DNA of 64,000 bases, taken from the NCBI RefSeq assembly GCF_900109555.1, contig NZ_FNZV01000006.1, positions 1-64,000 of the forward strand, in the 5' to 3' direction. Under the pieces are notes generated by a model that saw nothing but the letters and a program-made list of their open reading frames with translations, was not told the origin of the DNA and made no database searches. The position numbers and the translations under genes were made by a program. This document shows positions 41,722-50,501 of this stretch, piece by piece (the stretch's first letter is position 1; each line of letters begins with the position of its first letter). The DNA comes from Pacificibacter marinus. Lineage in GTDB: Bacteria; Pseudomonadota; Alphaproteobacteria; Rhodobacterales; Rhodobacteraceae.

Positions 41722-44547
41722 ATGACATTCGGCAAGGGACATCACCTTCACCTCATTGACGGCTCCGCTTTTATTTTTCGAGCTTATCACGCCCTGCCCC
41801 CTTTGACGCGCAAATCTGATGGCCTGCCTGTGGGCGCTGTCTCTGGGTTCTCGAACATGCTGTTTCGCTATATCGAAAACAACAATGGCGCCGATGCCGC
41901 CACACATGTCGCCGTGATTTTCGACTATTCAGGCAAAACATTTCGCAACGAAATTTACCCACAATACAAAGCACACCGCCCGCCCGCGCCAGAAGATTTG
42001 ATCCCTCAGTTTCCACTGACCCGCGAGGCAACGCGTGCATTCAATGTATCCTGCATCGAAATCGAAGGGTTCGAAGCTGATGACATCATCGCAACCCTGT
42101 CATGCCAGGCGCGCGACGCAGGGGCGCGCGTGACCATTATCACGTCAGACAAAGACATGATGCAACTTGTGGGCGGGGGCGTGGAAATGCTCGACCCGAT
42201 GAAAAATAAGCGCATCGATTCTGAAGGTGTTGAAGAGAAGTTCGGCGTTGGGCCGAATCGCGTGGTTGATGTGCAAGCCCTTGCAGGTGACAGCGCTGAT
42301 AACGTGCCGGGCGCGCCGGGCATTGGTATCAAAACCGCCGCATTGCTGATCAACGAATACGGTGATTTGGAAACGCTTTTGTCGCGTGCAAGCGAGATCA
42401 AACAACCCAAACGCCGCGAAAGTCTGATCAACAACCAAGAACTGATCCGTGTGTCCCGCGACTTGGTCCAGCTTGACTGTGACATGAACCTGGATTTCAC
42501 GCTGGACAGCCTTGAAGTCCAAGTTCCAAACGTAGAAGACCTCGTGGGGTTCCTTGCCAAAATGGAATTTCGCACCATGCTCAAACGCGCATCTGACCGT
42601 TTTGGCATCGATGCGCCCAACCTGCCTGACGCACCAGCGGGGGGCGGTGGGGCTAGCATCGCGCAGCAAGCTGCCGTGCCAGACGCCAAACCATTTGACC
42701 TAGATGCCTATGAGCACGTGCACACCATCGGCGCGCTGGAACGCTGGATCGATGCCATCTATGAGCGCGGCTATGTGGCTGTCGACACTGAGACCACAGG
42801 TCTGGACGCGATGCAGGTCGATTTGGTTGGCATTTCTCTGTGCGTTGAAGCTGGTCAGGCCTGTTACATTCCCATCGCGCATAAAGCTGGTGATGATGAT
42901 CTATTTGGCGGCGACAGCTTGGTCGAAGGCCAACTGCCGATGGATTTGGTGATCGATACCTTGCGGCCCATGCTGCAAGATCCGAGCATCGTGAAAATCG
43001 GTCAAAACATGAAATACGACGCCAAGATTTTTGCGCGTTATGGCGTCACTGTCGCCCCCTATGACGACACGATGTTGATGTCATACGCGCTGCACGCGGG
43101 CATCCACAATCACGGCATGGATGCCCTATCGACGCGCTATTTGGACCACACGCCGATCCCAACGAAAGAACTGTTGGGCAGTGGTAAATCCATGATCACC
43201 TTCGATAAAGTTGAGCTGGGCAAGGCAATCAAATACGCCGCAGAAGATGCAGATGTCACTTTACGTTTGTGGCAAATTTTCAAACCCAAACTGCATGTTG
43301 AACAAGTCACCACAGTCTACGAAACCTTGGAACGTCCTTTGTCACCCGTGTTGGTTCAAATGGAACGCAACGGCATCAAAGTTGATCGCGATGTGCTGTC
43401 GCGGATGTCCAATACATTCGCACAGAAAATGGCAGGCCTTGAGGCCGAAATCCAAGAACTTGCGGGCCAACCGTTCAACGTGGGGTCCCCCAAACAACTT
43501 GGCGAAATTTTGTTTGATAAAATGGAATTGCCCGGTGGCAAAAAAGGCAAAACAGGCGCCTATGCTACAGGTGTTGATGTGCTCGAAGACCTTGCGTCTG
43601 AGGGCCATGAATTGCCCGCACGCGTGATGGATTGGCGGCAGCTTTCCAAACTGAAATCGACCTATACAGATGCGCTGCAGACATTTATCAATCCAGAAAC
43701 AGGGCGTGTTCACACGTCCTATATTCAAACGGGTGCAGTGACTGGCCGCATGTCGTCGTCTGATCCAAACTTACAAAATATTCCGATCCGCACTGACGAA
43801 GGTCGCCGCATTCGCGAGGCTTTTGTAGCGGATGCAGGCAAAAAATTGATCTCGCTTGATTACAGCCAGATTGAACTGCGTATCTTAGCTCATGTGGCGA
43901 AAATCGACAGCCTGAAACAAGCGTTCCGCGATGGTCACGACATTCACGCTATGACCGCATCAGAAATGTTCGGCGTGCCAATGGAAGGCATGGACCCGAT
44001 GATCCGCCGGCAAGCAAAAGCGATCAACTTTGGTGTTATTTACGGCATTTCAGGCTTTGGTTTGGCACGCAACTTGCGTATTCCGCGCAAAGAAGCCCAA
44101 GGTTTTATTGATCGTTATTTCGAACGGTTCCCCGGCATTAAAGAATACATGGATGAAACGGTCGCGTTTGCCAAAGAGCACAAATATGTGCAAACGCTGT
44201 TTGGTCGCAAAATTCACACACCGGAAATTGCCGCAAAAGGCCCGCAAGCTGGCTTTGCCAAACGTGCTGCAATCAATGCTCCTATACAGGGCACAGCGGC
44301 TGACATCATTCGTCGCGCCATGATCCGTATGCCCGCTGCACTTGCCGATTTGCCGCAAGATGTCACCGCGAAAATGCTACTGCAAGTGCATGATGAATTG
44401 ATTTTTGAGGTCAATGACGACGCCTGTGATATGGTCATCGAGATCGTTAAAGACGTCATGGAAAACGCATCTGAGCCCGCCGTGAAACTAGATGTACCCA
44501 TCGAAGTGGATGCGGGGATTGGAAACAACTGGGCCGAGGCACACTAG
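41722..44547 (+). CDS. polA: DNA polymerase I
   Basis: 941 residues from ATG 41722 (MTFGKGHHLHLIDGSAFIFRAYH split after the usual LIDGSAF start). The 5'-3' exonuclease domain covers about 1-300 (FEADDIIATL, TSDKDMMQLV, GDSADNVPG). The 3'-5' exonuclease domain keeps VAVDTETTGLD and an intact C-terminal motif (KYAAEDADVT), so proofreading is probably active. The polymerase domain holds SSDPNLQNIPIRT, SLDYSQIELR, RRQAKAINFGVIYG and VHDELIFEV. Works in repair and Okazaki-fragment processing. Confidence 0.97.
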   Translation: MTFGKGHHLHLIDGSAFIFRAYHALPPLTRKSDGLPVGAVSGFSNMLFRYIENNNGADAATHVAVIFDYSGKTFRNEIYPQYKAHRPPAPEDLIPQFPLTREATRAFNVSCIEIEGFEADDIIATLSCQARDAGARVTIITSDKDMMQLVGGGVEMLDPMKNKRIDSEGVEEKFGVGPNRVVDVQALAGDSADNVPGAPGIGIKTAALLINEYGDLETLLSRASEIKQPKRRESLINNQELIRVSRDLVQLDCDMNLDFTLDSLEVQVPNVEDLVGFLAKMEFRTMLKRASDRFGIDAPNLPDAPAGGGGASIAQQAAVPDAKPFDLDAYEHVHTIGALERWIDAIYERGYVAVDTETTGLDAMQVDLVGISLCVEAGQACYIPIAHKAGDDDLFGGDSLVEGQLPMDLVIDTLRPMLQDPSIVKIGQNMKYDAKIFARYGVTVAPYDDTMLMSYALHAGIHNHGMDALSTRYLDHTPIPTKELLGSGKSMITFDKVELGKAIKYAAEDADVTLRLWQIFKPKLHVEQVTTVYETLERPLSPVLVQMERNGIKVDRDVLSRMSNTFAQKMAGLEAEIQELAGQPFNVGSPKQLGEILFDKMELPGGKKGKTGAYATGVDVLEDLASEGHELPARVMDWRQLSKLKSTYTDALQTFINPETGRVHTSYIQTGAVTGRMSSSDPNLQNIPIRTDEGRRIREAFVADAGKKLISLDYSQIELRILAHVAKIDSLKQAFRDGHDIHAMTASEMFGVPMEGMDPMIRRQAKAINFGVIYGISGFGLARNLRIPRKEAQGFIDRYFERFPGIKEYMDETVAFAKEHKYVQTLFGRKIHTPEIAAKGPQAGFAKRAAINAPIQGTAADIIRRAMIRMPAALADLPQDVTAKMLLQVHDELIFEVNDDACDMVIEIVKDVMENASEPAVKLDVPIEVDAGIGNNWAEAH

Positions 44548-44571
44548 ATATTTCTTGGCACAAATACTCAT

Positions 44572-44608
44572 AAAAAGGGCGCATCAGATGCATTTGACGC
44601 GCCCTTTT
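44572..44608. terminator. Bidirectional terminator between polA and adenosine kinase
   Basis: AAAAAGGGCGC pairs with GCGCCCTTTT across a 15-base loop; T-runs appear on both strands, so it can end polA on plus and the kinase gene on minus. Confidence 0.88.
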
Positions 44609-44627
44609 CAGTCTAACTGTCGGCTCT

Positions 44628-45614
44628 TTAGATAAGGCCAGCTTGTTGGAACAGCTCTTTCAGGTCAGCCTCTGGGCGTGGTCCAATGTGAGAAATCACT
44701 TCAGCTGCAGCCACACATCCCATTTTTCCAGACACCTCAAGGCTTTGTCCTGTGGCATACCCGTATAAAAACCCAGTCGCAAATTGGTCGCCTGCGCCTG
44801 TGGTATCAACTGGCTGAACGCGCTTAACAGGGACAACGACTTCTTCTTCGCCTTGCACCAAAACGACACCTCCGCCGCCCCGTGTACAAACAACAAGTCC
44901 ACATTCAGCAGCGGCAATTTCAAGTGCTGAGGACAGATCGGTCTCGTACAAGCTTTCCCACTCGTGTTCATTCCCGATCACAAAATCCAACTCTCTCACA
45001 AAAGTACGGAAATCATCACGATGACGATCAACACAGAACGGATCGGACAGAGAAATACCCACTTTACCGCCCGCGGCTTTGGTCAGTTTCACGGCGTGGT
45101 TAAAGGCTTGTTTGCCTCGGTCTTTGTCATAGAGGTAGCCCTCAAGAAACATGATCTCAGCACTTGATGCGGCAGATTCGGTCACATCGGCAGATGAAAT
45201 TTCGGATGAAATCCCCAGATACGTGTTCATAGAGCGCTCACCATCTGGCGAGACGAAAATCATCGACCGCGACGTCGGCAATTCACCCCCAGCAACAGGT
45301 GGGTTCACAAAAGCAGTGCCATCCGTTTCCATCTCAGCCGCATAAAAGCGCCCCAAGGCATCATCATGAACACGGCCAATAAAGCCCGTTTTCAGGCCAA
45401 GGTTGCCAAGGCCCGCCAGCGTGTTGGCCACAGAACCACCGGGTGTTTGCACACGGTTTTCCATAGCGCCATAAAGCACCTCACCGCGGGTTTGTTCGAC
45501 CAGCTGCATGATGCCTTTTTCAATTCCCATCATTTCTAGGAAATTATCATCCGCTTGAGTGATCACATCCACAATGGCGTTGCCTATGCCGACAACTTGG
45601 TAGGTTTTAGTCAA
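44628..45614 (-). CDS. Adenosine kinase (PfkB family)
   Basis: A ribokinase-fold sugar kinase of 328 residues. PGGSVANTLAGLGNLG (substrate), and DTTGAGDQFATGFLYG with the catalytic base, place it in the PfkB family; the sequence type is that of alphaproteobacterial adenosine kinases. The start is best placed at TTG 45614 (LTKTYQVV), because GAGGAGA precedes it at proper distance; the in-frame TTG at 45629 lies in that ribosome site. It overlaps the nth stop by 8 bases and so is coupled to it. Confidence 0.88.
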   Translation of the reverse strand: MTKTYQVVGIGNAIVDVITQADDNFLEMMGIEKGIMQLVEQTRGEVLYGAMENRVQTPGGSVANTLAGLGNLGLKTGFIGRVHDDALGRFYAAEMETDGTAFVNPPVAGGELPTSRSMIFVSPDGERSMNTYLGISSEISSADVTESAASSAEIMFLEGYLYDKDRGKQAFNHAVKLTKAAGGKVGISLSDPFCVDRHRDDFRTFVRELDFVIGNEHEWESLYETDLSSALEIAAAECGLVVCTRGGGGVVLVQGEEEVVVPVKRVQPVDTTGAGDQFATGFLYGYATGQSLEVSGKMGCVAAAEVISHIGPRPEADLKELFQQAGLI

Positions 45615-46254
45615 GGTTCTTCTCCTCAAAGGCGCAGATGTCTCGTATCAAACAAGTGCTACACAAAGGTTTACGCGCCTTGCAGGTATAGCGACCATGC
45701 AAGATCATCCAGTGATGGGCGTGTTGTTGAAAGGGGGCTGGGATATGATCTTCGATGGCGCGCTCGACTGCGACAACATCTTTGCCAACAGCCACACCAG
45801 ACCGATTACCAAAGCGCATGATATGCGTGTCCACCGCCTGTGTCGGCACATGCCACCACATGTTCAGCACGACGTTGGCAGTTTTACGGCCCACACCTGG
45901 AAGACCTTCCAATGCGGCCCGTGATGACGGTACAATACCGTCATAGTCATCGACCAAAATCCGCGCCGTTTTCATAACGTTTTTAGCTTTTTGACGAAAC
46001 AAGCCGATGGTTTTGATGTGTTCTGTTAAGTTTTCGATACCCAAATCGAGCATTTTTTGTGGGGTATCGGCAACTTTGAACAGCTCTTTAGTGGCCTTAT
46101 TCACACCCACATCAGTGGCCTGCGCAGACAGAGCGACAGCCACGACCAGCGTATATGCATTGGTGTGATCCAATTCACCCTTGGGTTCGGCGTCAACCGC
46201 GCGAAACCGTGTAAAGATCTCGGTGATTTGATGATAATCGAGTTGTTTAACCAT
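45607..46254 (-). CDS. nth: Endonuclease III
   Basis: A base-excision repair glycosylase/AP-lyase of 215 residues, removing oxidised pyrimidines. The helix-hairpin-helix LPGVGRKTANVV carries the catalytic lysine, VDTHIMR the aspartate, and CKARKPLCSTCLIRDIC is the [4Fe-4S] site (C-X6-C-X2-C-X5-C). Start at 46254 (MVKQLDYH). It overlaps the adenosine kinase gene by 8 bases. Confidence 0.95.
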   Translation of the reverse strand: MVKQLDYHQITEIFTRFRAVDAEPKGELDHTNAYTLVVAVALSAQATDVGVNKATKELFKVADTPQKMLDLGIENLTEHIKTIGLFRQKAKNVMKTARILVDDYDGIVPSSRAALEGLPGVGRKTANVVLNMWWHVPTQAVDTHIMRFGNRSGVAVGKDVVAVERAIEDHIPAPFQQHAHHWMILHGRYTCKARKPLCSTCLIRDICAFEEKNLD

Positions 46255-46411
46255 GGGGCGCTTAATGCCTTTTTGTGGCCTTAACAGCAAGGCTCAGGTT
46301 TTTATTAAACGGATAGTAAATCGCCAAATGCATTTCACGCTTTGCCCAAGTTTCGGGTCGCGTGCTTTAAATGTTTCGCTAGACTAACCCAATACGCAGA
46401 TTGGGGCCGCT

Positions 46412-47257
46412 ATGACCGTTGAAGACCGTTATCATTATCACGTTATTCGCCGTGCGATTGCACGTATAGATGCGGCTGATAAACCATTATCGCTTGAAAC
46501 ACTGGCCCGTGATCTTGGTATGAGCCCTGAACATTTTCAAAAAGTGTTCTCAAAGTGGGCTGGCGTCTCGCCAAAGCGATACCAACAATATTTAACACTC
46601 GACCATGCCAAAACCTTAATGAAATCTCGGCAAACGCTTTTGAATATCTCACAAGACGTGGGACTGTCATCCGCTGGGCGCTTGCACGATTTGTTTTTGC
46701 GTTGGGAAGCCATGACCCCCGGAGATTACGCCCGCAAAGGCAGTGGGATAGATATTGCTTTTGGCTGGTGCGATACACCCTTTGGCGAAGCGCTTGCGAT
46801 GGCGACGGATCGTGGCCTGTGCGGACTTGCATTCACGTCTGAATTTGGTCGCAACGCCAGTTTTAACGATCTGAGTGCGCGCTGGCCCGAGGCGACATTT
46901 GTTGAAAACCCCGCACGTGTGCTGCCTCATGTTGACGCAGCGATCAATGGTGGAACAGCCGATTTGCATCTTATGGGCGGGCCGTTCCAGATCAAAGTGT
47001 GGCAAGCACTTTTGTCTATCGGTGCGGGGCAAGTCACCACCTATGGCGATATTGCCGCCGCGATCGGCAGCCCCAAAGCTGTGCGGGCCGTAGGAACAGC
47101 CGTGGGCAAAAACCCCGTGAGCTGGCTCATCCCCTGCCACCGGGTCTTGCGAAAATCAGGGGAACTTGGTGGATATCATTGGGGCTTGCCCGTCAAGCGC
47201 GCCATGCTTGCCTATGAAACTCTTCAAAAAGAGCACTATAAGCACGTGCAGCAATAA
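46412..47257 (+). CDS. AraC-HTH/O6-methylguanine methyltransferase fusion (Ada-like, no N-terminal zinc domain)
   Basis: A 281-residue fusion. Residues 5-105 are an AraC-type DNA-binding domain (LETLARDLGMSPEHFQKVFSKWAGVSPKRYQQYL), and the C-terminal part is an O6-alkylguanine-DNA alkyltransferase with acceptor Cys242 in IPCHRVLRKSG and the RAVGTAVGKNP block. The N-terminal Cys4 zinc domain of E. coli Ada, which senses methylphosphotriesters, is absent. It may still regulate genes, but the signal would have to differ. Repairs methylated DNA. Confidence 0.9.
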   Translation: MTVEDRYHYHVIRRAIARIDAADKPLSLETLARDLGMSPEHFQKVFSKWAGVSPKRYQQYLTLDHAKTLMKSRQTLLNISQDVGLSSAGRLHDLFLRWEAMTPGDYARKGSGIDIAFGWCDTPFGEALAMATDRGLCGLAFTSEFGRNASFNDLSARWPEATFVENPARVLPHVDAAINGGTADLHLMGGPFQIKVWQALLSIGAGQVTTYGDIAAAIGSPKAVRAVGTAVGKNPVSWLIPCHRVLRKSGELGGYHWGLPVKRAMLAYETLQKEHYKHVQQ

Positions 47258-47360
47258 GCACGTTTCCGCCAGTTTTTCGCCCCAAGTCGTGATGTGACTG
47301 CGCATGCACCACAACCTACGTTAAAAGACCAACAAGAGAAGTTTAACAAAAGGTAGTCTC

Positions 47361-48008
47361 ATGAAGACCCGTACCCTTATCGCCCTTCCACTTGTTGCAA
47401 TCGTCGCTTTGGCGGGCTGCACAGAACCCGGCTATATGAACGACCCAAATTCAAAAACCCAAAAAGGTGCCATCACTGGTGCGCTGATTGGTGGCATCGT
47501 TGGCCTAGCCCAAGGTGACGGCGCAGGCAAAGCCGCCGCTGGTGCTGTCATCGGCGGTGCTGTTGGCGCTGGCATTGGCAATGCTCTCGACAAACAAGCC
47601 GCTGATCTGCGCCAAGACTTGGGCAACGACAACGTGACCATCGTCAACACAGGCTCACAGCTTATTGTGACCCTGCCGCAAGACATCTTGTTTGCAACCG
47701 ATAGCGCAGTTGTACGTGCTGGGCTTCAGTCAGATTTGGGCGCTTTGGCGCGCAACTTGCAAGACTACCCATCAACAACCGTGCAAGTGGTCGGACATAC
47801 AGACAACACCGGATCTGCAAGCTACAACCAAGATTTGTCCACACGCCGCGCGTCGTCCGTATCGGCCATCTTGATTGCCAATGGAACAGCATCTTACCGC
47901 ATCCAATCTTACGGTCGGGGCGAAGACGCACCTGTGGCCACGAACCTTACAGCCGAAGGTCGGGCGCAAAACCGTCGCGTCGAGATCGTTATTTCCCCAA
48001 ACACCTAA
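47361..48008 (+). CDS. OmpA-family outer-membrane lipoprotein with glycine zipper
   Basis: A 215-residue lipoprotein: signal peptide with lipobox LAGC (Cys20), a glycine-zipper segment (about 37-75: GALIGGIVGLAQG, GAVIGGAVGAGIGNALD), then an OmpA domain with the peptidoglycan-binding VVGHTDNTGSASYNQDLSTRRA and GRAQNRRVEIVI. It anchors the envelope to peptidoglycan, like YiaD-type proteins. A strong terminator follows. Confidence 0.93.
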   Translation: MKTRTLIALPLVAIVALAGCTEPGYMNDPNSKTQKGAITGALIGGIVGLAQGDGAGKAAAGAVIGGAVGAGIGNALDKQAADLRQDLGNDNVTIVNTGSQLIVTLPQDILFATDSAVVRAGLQSDLGALARNLQDYPSTTVQVVGHTDNTGSASYNQDLSTRRASSVSAILIANGTASYRIQSYGRGEDAPVATNLTAEGRAQNRRVEIVISPNT

Positions 48009-48027
48009 GATATCTCACACATCATTT

Positions 48028-48057
48028 AAAAGGCCGGCAATGCGTCCGGCCTTTTTT
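48028..48057 (+). terminator. Terminator after the OmpA lipoprotein
   Basis: AAAAGGCCGG pairs with CCGGCCTTTT around an 8-base loop, with a run of six T. Confidence 0.92.
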
Positions 48058-48076
48058 AATGGCCAGATGCGTAACG

Positions 48077-48095
48077 TGGTCATATAAATTGACCA
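48077..48095. promoter_or_regulatory. Candidate autoregulatory operator of the FadR-type regulator
   Basis: TGGTCA and TGACCA are perfect arms around a 7-base spacer (TGGT-N11-ACCA), centred 37 bases before the regulator start at 48123. FCD-type GntR proteins bind TGGT/ACCA half sites. The same arms and spacing occur before glcD (29057-29079). Confidence 0.6.
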
Positions 48096-48122
48096 ATCAT
48101 ATCTTTCACTCTCGGAGTCGCG

Positions 48123-48890
48123 ATGCCCTTTCAAAAAATCCAATCTGAAAAATTGGCACAAAGTGTGGTCAAGCAGGTCGAACTTTTGATATTACGTGGC
48201 ATTTTACGTCCGGGCGAACGTTTGCCCGCAGAACGTGATTTGGCCGAACGGATGGGCGTGTCTCGCCCGTCATTGCGAGAAGCCATCGGCGAGCTGAGTG
48301 AAAAGGGTCTGCTTGAAACACGCGCCGGTGCAGGCGTTTATGTGGCAGACGTTTTGGGATCAGCATTCTCACCAGCCTTGGTCAAACTTTTTGGTGATCA
48401 CGATGAAGCAGTGTTCGACTACATTGCCTTTCGTCGCGACATGGAAGGGCTCGCGGCACAGCGCGCCGCCACCGTTGGGTCCGATACAGACCTTCGCGTC
48501 ATCAACACCATTTTTGAAAAAATGGAGGCGGCTCATCCAAAGCGCAACCCAAGCGACGAAGCCCGTCTGGACGCCGAATTTCACCTGTCGATCATTGAAG
48601 CCAGTCACAATGTGGTCATGCTGCATATGATGCGGTCAATGTTTGATTTGCTGCGTGAAGGTGTGTTTTACAATCGCTCGGTGATGTTCAAGCAACGGAC
48701 CAACCGTGCCGACCTGTTGGACCAACACCGCGCCATCAATGACGCCCTGCAAGCCCGTGCACCACAGCAAGCCCAAGCTGCAGTGATGGCCCACCTGACC
48801 TATGTTGAGGGCGCGCTTAAAGATCAGCAGAAGTTTGAAAAGAACGAAGAAATCGCCAAATTGCGTTTCGATCACGAACAAAAACGCTAA
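48123..48890 (+). CDS. FadR/PdhR-type GntR regulator (FCD domain)
   Basis: A 255-residue regulator. The N-terminal winged helix is canonical (ILRPGERLPAERDLAERMGVSRPSLREA, GLLETRAGAGVYVAD); the C-terminal FCD domain has the expected metal/ligand residues (LDAEFHLSIIEASHN, LLDQHRAINDAL). PdhR, LldR and GlcC are relatives, so a small organic acid such as pyruvate, lactate or glycolate is a plausible effector. It stands alone between terminators; the repeat directly upstream suggests autoregulation. Confidence 0.9.
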   Translation: MPFQKIQSEKLAQSVVKQVELLILRGILRPGERLPAERDLAERMGVSRPSLREAIGELSEKGLLETRAGAGVYVADVLGSAFSPALVKLFGDHDEAVFDYIAFRRDMEGLAAQRAATVGSDTDLRVINTIFEKMEAAHPKRNPSDEARLDAEFHLSIIEASHNVVMLHMMRSMFDLLREGVFYNRSVMFKQRTNRADLLDQHRAINDALQARAPQQAQAAVMAHLTYVEGALKDQQKFEKNEEIAKLRFDHEQKR

Positions 48891-48947
48891 TTGATATAAG
48901 CGCGCAGTAAATGCTCTACGTTCACTTTTCTGATGCAAATACGCAAA

Positions 48948-48982
48948 CAAAAACCCCCGCAGCCTAAGGCAACGGGGGTTTG
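48948..48982. terminator. Bidirectional terminator
   Basis: AAACCCCCG pairs with CGGGGGTTT across a 13-base loop. Lies between the GntR gene (plus) and atpF (minus) and can serve both. Confidence 0.88.
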
Positions 48983-49006
48983 TAATTTCAAAAGATGCAA
49001 TGTTGC

Positions 49007-49567
49007 TTAGTGAAGCTTTTCGCTTACATCAACGATCGCTTCATCGATCAGTTTGTTCGCATCAGTCACTGTCATTTGTTTTGCAATCACATCTTTGGCT
49101 GCAGCAATAGCAACAGTTACAGCTGTGTTGCGCACATCACGAACAGCCGCAGCTTGCGCAGAAGCAATCTGATCTTGAGCAGAAGCAAGGCGGCGCGCGA
49201 TGGAGGTTTTGATGTCCTCTTTCGCTTTGACCGCATTTGTATCTGCATCAACTTTAGCTTGTGCCACAATCGCATCAGCCAAATCTTGAACTTCACGCTG
49301 CTTGCGCTCGTAAGATGCCAAAATGGTTTGTGCTTCTTCGCGTAGGGCACGTGCTTCTTCAAGCTCGGATGAGATCCCTTCAGCACGTTTGTCCAACATG
49401 CCGCTGATCAACTCCGGTACTTTTGCGTAAAGCAAGATACCAACGAAAACGAGAAAGCCGAGCAAGACGATAAAGTTCGTATTGTTAAACGACACGAAAG
49501 GACCAGAAGCAGCAAAAGCTGGTGTCGCAGCAACCGCGAGTGTCAGGGAGAGAAGTGCTTTTTTCAT
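49007..49567 (-). CDS. atpF: F0 ATP synthase subunit b
   Basis: A 186-residue stator subunit. A signal-like N-terminus and one membrane segment (FIVLLGFLVFVGILLYA) are followed by a long charged helix (LEEARALREEAQTILASYERKQREV) typical of the peripheral stalk. Paired with b' from the preceding gene, as in phototrophic and other alphaproteobacteria. Last gene of the F0 operon; a terminator follows. Start 49567, 4 bases after the b' stop. Confidence 0.92.
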   Translation of the reverse strand: MKKALLSLTLAVAATPAFAASGPFVSFNNTNFIVLLGFLVFVGILLYAKVPELISGMLDKRAEGISSELEEARALREEAQTILASYERKQREVQDLADAIVAQAKVDADTNAVKAKEDIKTSIARRLASAQDQIASAQAAAVRDVRNTAVTVAIAAAKDVIAKQMTVTDANKLIDEAIVDVSEKLH

Positions 49568-49571
49568 GGCC

Positions 49572-50096
49572 TTACCCTTTCAAACGAGCGTTGATGGCTG
49601 CGGTGAGCGTCTTTGCGTCGGCTTTTCCGCCAAATGCAGCAACAAGTTCTTTAGCAGTATCTTTCGCAACAATTTTAACGCTGTCTGCTGCGTTGTCGCG
49701 AATGTCTGCGATGGCCGCTTCAGATTCAGCTGCTTTTGCTGCGATTTCTGCATCGGCTTTGGCCAAGGCAACATCCAGTTCAGCCTGAATGGCGGCGTTG
49801 GCTTCGCCTGAAATACGCTGAGCTTCGGCTTTGGCCTCTGCGAGCGCTTTGTTATATGCGTTTTCCGCGTCTTGAGCTTTGAGCTTGAGCTCTTCAGCGG
49901 CGGAAATGTCGTTCATAATTGTGCCGGACCGCTCTGCAAGCACCGAAGAGATGCGTGGTAGTGCAACTTTGGACAGAACGAAATAGATCACGACAAGCGT
50001 GACGAGAAGCCAGAAAATCTGGTTTGGGAAATGTGCAAGTTCAAGCTGCGGCATTCCTGCTGCGCCTTCAACTGCCCCATGTGTCTCTGTCGCCAT
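49572..50096 (-). CDS. atpF': F0 ATP synthase subunit b'
   Basis: 174 residues from ATG 50096 ([11 protein letters not shown]), with a proper ribosome site (AGGAGGACACC); the frame extends 17 codons upstream without support. One membrane segment ([19 protein letters not shown]) and the [14 protein letters not shown] motif are typical of b'. It forms the stalk as a heterodimer with b. A hairpin lies in the gap to atpE. Confidence 0.92.
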   Translation of the reverse strand: MATETHGAVEGAAGMPQLELAHFPNQIFWLLVTLVVIYFVLSKVALPRISSVLAERSGTIMNDISAAEELKLKAQDAENAYNKALAEAKAEAQRISGEANAAIQAELDVALAKADAEIAAKAAESEAAIADIRDNAADSVKIVAKDTAKELVAAFGGKADAKTLTAAINARLKG

Positions 50097-50156
50097 GGTG
50101 TCCTCCTGGCTATAAGTCATTCCCACCGAAGAAACGGAGAGAGCCAAAATTACGCT

Positions 50157-50182
50157 AGGGTGGATCGGTTAAGACCCACCCT
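50157..50182 (-). promoter_or_regulatory. Hairpin between atpE and atpF'
   Basis: AGGGTGG pairs with CCACCCT around a 12-base loop, 26 bases after the atpE stop. No proper T-run follows on the minus strand, so it is more likely an mRNA-stabilising or attenuating stem than a full terminator. It could help raise subunit c output over b and b'. Confidence 0.6.
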
Positions 50183-50207
50183 GCCGTAAGGATGTAGTTG
50201 GTCTAAT

Positions 50208-50444
50208 TTAGACTGCGAACATCAAGAGAAGTGCAACGAGGAACGAAAAGATCCCCAAAGCTTCTGCAAAGGCCATGCCGATGAAGAGTGTAGCAGTTTG
50301 TGATGCAGCTGCAGATGGGTTGCGCAATGCGCCTGAGAGGTAGCTGCCAGCAACATTACCAACACCGATAGCTGCGCCACCCATGCCGATTGCTGTGAGA
50401 CCTACACCGATGTATTTGCCGAGTTCTGCGATATTGCCTTCCAT
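50208..50444 (-). CDS. atpE: F0 ATP synthase subunit c
   Basis: A 78-residue proteolipid with two membrane helices and the polar loop RNP (41-43). The proton-carrying carboxylate is Glu61 (FAEALGIF). Helix 1 has the glycine-rich [17 protein letters not shown] packing motif of the c-ring. It needs many copies per enzyme. Confidence 0.96.
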   Translation of the reverse strand: MEGNIAELGKYIGVGLTAIGMGGAAIGVGNVAGSYLSGALRNPSAAASQTATLFIGMAFAEALGIFSFLVALLLMFAV

Positions 50445-50501
50445 GGGGGTATCTCCTTACGTTGGAATTGGCTGAAAAGTTAGAGTTCGGACCTGATCCG
50501 A

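Noticed and set aside
45607-45629. Adenosine kinase start at 45629
   Set aside because: That codon is a TTG inside the ribosome site GAGGAGA; the TTG at 45614 has the right spacing.
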